Source: Gossypium raimondii
Lineage: Eukaryota > Streptophyta > Magnoliopsida > Malvales > Malvaceae
Direction: 5' to 3'
DNA length: 64,000 nucleotides
NCBI RefSeq assembly: GCF_025698545.1
Contig: NC_068569.1
Location: 17,670,001 to 17,734,000 of the forward strand
Within the stretch, counting starts at the first letter, position 1. Each line of letters opens with the position of its first letter. Below are positions 63,325-64,000 of this stretch, in pieces. The position numbers and the translations under genes are program-made. Below the pieces are notes generated by a model that had not been told where the DNA came from, made no database searches, and saw nothing but the letters and a program-made list of their open reading frames with translations.

Positions 63325-64000
63325 AACATGTACGGTTGCTTGTATCAGTGCTTTGCCCACTTGTTTCTTAAAGTGCAACATGTGTAAAGTAAGGTTTACC
63401 TTTCACCTAAGTGGTAGCAACAACTTATATGCCACCTTTCCCATCTTAGGTGCAACATAGAATTGTTCATAATACTCAACAATTAGCTTCTGGAAGATTC
63501 ATGTTTCACTGAATTTTGCTTATATGGTTATAATTTCAAATTAATCAGATTTCCTGCCTCAAACTCTCTCTCAATTCTCTTCTTATCAATCATTACTTTC
63601 ATTTTCTTGAGTTCTTTGCAAATGGAATATCAAGTCTAGTTAGCAACTTCCCTCTGTTGCATGCTTCTATCTACTAAATCCACAACTAACTATCCTACCA
63701 TATAAGGTAAATGGATGAGTGGTGCTTAGCCATAAAGACCCTGGTAAAGAGTAGTGTGAACATATGAATGGTAGGAAGTGTTGTAATATCATTTAACTAA
63801 AGCCAACCAATAACTCCAATCATTGGGCTTTTCACAAATCATGTAACATAGATATCCCTCCAAACAATACTTAACTGCCTCTATCTGACCAGTTGTCTAT
63901 GGATGATAAGCTATTGAAAGTTCTGCAAGTTCCTAGCCTTTTAAAAAGTTATTTTAGAAGGAACTTATAAAAACTCTATCTTTGTTTGTGGCAATGTTAT
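63325..64000 (-). pseudogene. Ty3/gypsy integrase relic, runs off the right edge
   Basis: Read on the minus strand from 64000: AYHP-like entry, TGQIEAVKYCLEGYLCYMIC (compare DGQTEVVNRCLE), EKPNDWSYWLALVK (compare DWSKWLALAE), YHSYVHTTLYQGLYG (compare HTTPFEAVYG), then IHLPYMVG, KKRIEREFEAGNLINLKLQ-like and YYEQFYVAPKMGKVAYKLLLP, ending LHFKKQVGKALIQATV. This is the C-terminal half of a gypsy integrase with many stops. It is a different, older lineage than the element at 42277. The rest lies beyond the window. Confidence 0.8.

Overview
The window is nuclear DNA from a flowering plant. Genes have GT-AG introns, intergenic space is long and AT-rich, plant LTR retrotransposons are nested, and there is a nuclear copy of plastid DNA. 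The proteins and repeats look like a malvid eudicot, most likely cotton (Gossypium); that is an inference from recognition, not a measured result.

Layout. (1) 1-3753, +: the last ten exons of a xylulose kinase (XK2 type), cut by the left edge. (2) 4419-6143, -: a complete three-exon alpha-tubulin gene, convergent with XK2. (3) 6144-16875: gene-poor DNA with MITE-like elements and retroelement scraps. (4) 16876-17572, -: a two-exon gene for mitochondrial ribosomal protein mL53. (5) 19861-22820, -: a two-exon LRR receptor kinase that I recognise as XIP1/CEPR1. (6) 24190-25720: a small copia-type element whose integrase block is inverted relative to its own LTRs. (7) 26236-27557: a long inverted-repeat structure with a MITE inside it. 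(8) 29610-30424: plastid-derived ndhJ and petN pseudogenes. (9) 33431-36484, -: a second LRR receptor kinase, RLK7/IKU2 type. (10) 38044-38468: a Mutator-type MITE. (11) 40048-53090: an old copia element, target duplication TATTT, broken by a 938-bp hAT-type element (8-bp duplication) and by a 9.7-kb gypsy element (5-bp duplication CGGAA) with inverted LTR pieces at both ends. (12) 53091-60756: AT-rich DNA with an RNase H relic. (13) 60757-61461, -: a single-exon DOG1-domain gene. (14) 63325-64000, -: a decayed gypsy integrase running off the right edge.

How the genes relate. They do not form a pathway. XK2 phosphorylates xylulose in the plastid, alpha-tubulin builds microtubules, mL53 is part of the mitochondrial large ribosomal subunit, the two LRR subfamily XI kinases are plasma-membrane peptide receptors, and the DOG1-domain protein belongs to a seed-dormancy and bZIP-related family. 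The XK2 to XIP1 order matches the adjacent Arabidopsis genes AT5G49650 and AT5G49660 as I remember them, so the left half appears to be an old gene neighbourhood into which tubulin, mL53 and repeats are interspersed.

The most unusual DNA is structural: the gypsy element with inverted LTR termini inside intact target duplications, the copia element with an inverted integrase block inside intact LTRs, a 729-bp tandem duplication carrying a hairpin-forming minisatellite, and a two-source plastid insertion with transition-type decay. I found no CRISPR array, tRNA, rRNA or obvious new protein system.
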